A DNA stretch of 15,380 nucleotides from Clostridia bacterium (GTDB lineage Bacteria; Bacillota_A; Clostridia; Christensenellales; Borkfalkiaceae): the NCBI GenBank assembly GCA_017399665.1, contig JAFQBR010000131.1:1-15380 (forward strand). The letters are read 5' to 3'. The notes below the pieces were generated by a model. It did no database searches, was not told the origin of the DNA, and saw nothing but the letters and a program-made list of their open reading frames with translations. The translations under genes and the position numbers were made by a program. Positions 14,256 to 15,380 of this stretch are shown piece after piece (the stretch's first letter is position 1; each line of letters opens with the position of its first letter).

Positions 14256-15380
14256 TTAGAAATTTATCCAAATAGTAGTTTTATCTACAACTTTTTCTTC
14301 GCCAATCTTTAAGAGATACCCATAGTGTATGCTGTATACGCTAACTCCGTCTTTAGAACTTTCTAAATTATAAGAATAACCCACTTTTCCGGTCCCATAA
14401 TTTTGTAACAAATCATAGTTCACGTCAGCCATTTCAGACTTGATTTTTTCTTGAATTTTCAAATGAAGCTCGGAAGTGTTATCAGGCACACTGATTTCTG
14501 TATGTCTAATTGTTTCTTCTTTTTTTGTTCTATTTGTAGTAACTTGTAAAGCAAAAGTGATTTTTGAAATTTTTTTATTTTTATTCAAAACAAAGGTAAT
14601 GCTCATTGGCATTTCCTCTTTTATTTGCTTTGCTTCTTTTAGTAGGTGATCAAGATTCATACTTTGAAAATATTCATAAACAAATTGATTTTCAAAATAT
14701 TTTACCAAATCATCAAAATAATTTATTGCAGATTGATTTTCCTTGGGTGGGCAATCTTCAAAGATGGGCTGGACAAAATCTTTATAAATGTATTTTATTG
14801 CGTTAACGACAGTTTTTGCAGACACGCCGTCAAATAAAAGATGAACCCACTCGCCTATGCCATTTTTTTCAACAATCTCTTTAACGGTGGTTGTTTGATC
14901 ATATTCTATATCTGCTATAAACTGTATAACAAACACAAAATACTCCATAATATCAATCGTTAAATGATATTGCTCGGTTGAATTTTGCAAATCTTCCCCA
15001 CCAAAATACCAAATAAGATTGTTTGCAATAAGCAATAGCTCTTCAACGTTTAATTCTTCATTTGTAAAAACGTATTCCTTTTTATTGTTTGTCCCTGTTT
15101 GTAAAACATAATATTGTTTAATACCTTCAACAACCTCAACCCCAACGTACGTAGCGCTAGTCTGACTACGATGAGTGCTTTGCTCTTTTCCCTCAAATGG
15201 AATAAAAAGCGTATCCTCTTGGAGCTCGAAATTAACCGTAATACGTGTTTCAGGCGTTCCAGAAAAGTCTATTTCTGAAAAGACGTTTTCGCCTTCGGTA
15301 ACCACTGGGGGTAATTTATTATCGCTTGAAGAAGTATTATTCGAGTTTGTGGAAGAGTTTGCCTCGCCACCTCCGCCACA
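14256..15380 (-). CDS. Lipoprotein of unknown function, signal peptide off the window
   Basis: 374 residues are visible and the frame stays open to the right edge. The first visible codon is Cys (15378-15380), followed by GGGGEANSSTNSNNTSSS, a typical lipidated-cysteine start with a flexible Gly/Ser/Asn linker, so the signal peptide should lie just outside. The GTG at 15303-15305 within this frame is not needed as a start and has no ribosome site. The body has a short beta-rich part, a helical middle (about residues 105-255) with many Tyr and Phe, a strand-rich part reading MSITFVLNKNKKISKITF, and a beta-rich end. No catalytic motif or Cys module is visible. The layout resembles the 872-residue lipoprotein in reduced form. 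It ends in the terminator at 14179-14213. Confidence 0.8.
   Translation of the reverse strand, partial: CGGGGEANSSTNSNNTSSSDNKLPPVVTEGENVFSEIDFSGTPETRITVNFELQEDTLFIPFEGKEQSTHRSQTSATYVGVEVVEGIKQYYVLQTGTNNKKEYVFTNEELNVEELLLIANNLIWYFGGEDLQNSTEQYHLTIDIMEYFVFVIQFIADIEYDQTTTVKEIVEKNGIGEWVHLLFDGVSAKTVVNAIKYIYKDFVQPIFEDCPPKENQSAINYFDDLVKYFENQFVYEYFQSMNLDHLLKEAKQIKEEMPMSITFVLNKNKKISKITFALQVTTNRTKKEETIRHTEISVPDNTSELHLKIQEKIKSEMADVNYDLLQNYGTGKVGYSYNLESSKDGVSVYSIHYGYLLKIGEEKVVDKTTIWINF

Noticed and set aside
15303..15305. GTG as the start of the right-edge lipoprotein
   Set aside because: The frame continues to the window edge with a lipidated-Cys-type start, and no ribosome site precedes the GTG.

Overview
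The window is AT-rich bacterial DNA with the standard code (TGA is used as a stop, TGG for Trp). It has strong Shine-Dalgarno sites, near-consensus housekeeping sigma promoters, lipobox signal peptides and intrinsic terminators. This points to a low-GC Gram-positive, most likely an uncultured gut-type Clostridia member; the lineage is inferred from style only. All seven protein genes lie on the minus strand, so transcription runs from high to low coordinates. I recognise no RNA genes, insertion sequences, phage genes or CRISPR arrays.

Layout in transcription order: (1) 15380-14256, a lipoprotein of unknown function whose signal peptide lies off the right edge, ending in a perfect 13-bp terminator. 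(2) 13873-10604, a 1089-residue surface protein made of an N-terminal membrane segment, a ~450-residue repetitive coiled-coil stalk, Cys-rich modules, BspA-type leucine-rich repeats, an InlB/Listeria-Bacteroides-type repeat and a beta-rich tail. It has a consensus promoter, a structured ~170-nt leader and tandem terminators. (3) 10112-7494, an 872-residue lipoprotein with a Cys/His module, a long helical middle and a beta-rich end. (4) 7379-3198, a tightly coupled operon of a helical lipoprotein, a LolD/MacB-type ABC ATPase and an FtsX-like permease. (5) 3024-2383, a Vat/CatB-type hexapeptide acetyltransferase. (6) 1903-1, a lipoprotein with tandem 40-residue Cys/His modules, running off the left edge.

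The region is therefore a cell-envelope locus: four lipoproteins and one stalked adhesin-like protein around a lipoprotein-associated ABC system, plus one drug-modifying-type enzyme. Three of the exported proteins share the same Cys/His module family on different backbones.

The most unusual non-coding signal is a 13-nt sequence, TAATCGAC(C/T)TATA on the transcribed strand. It occurs three times, each time inside a terminator-like hairpin downstream of a different gene, while the stems around it differ. Other points of interest are a terminator-like hairpin in the leader of the stalk gene, a long palindrome in the same leader, and a terminator placed about 20 nt before the ABC operon, which has no clear promoter of its own.
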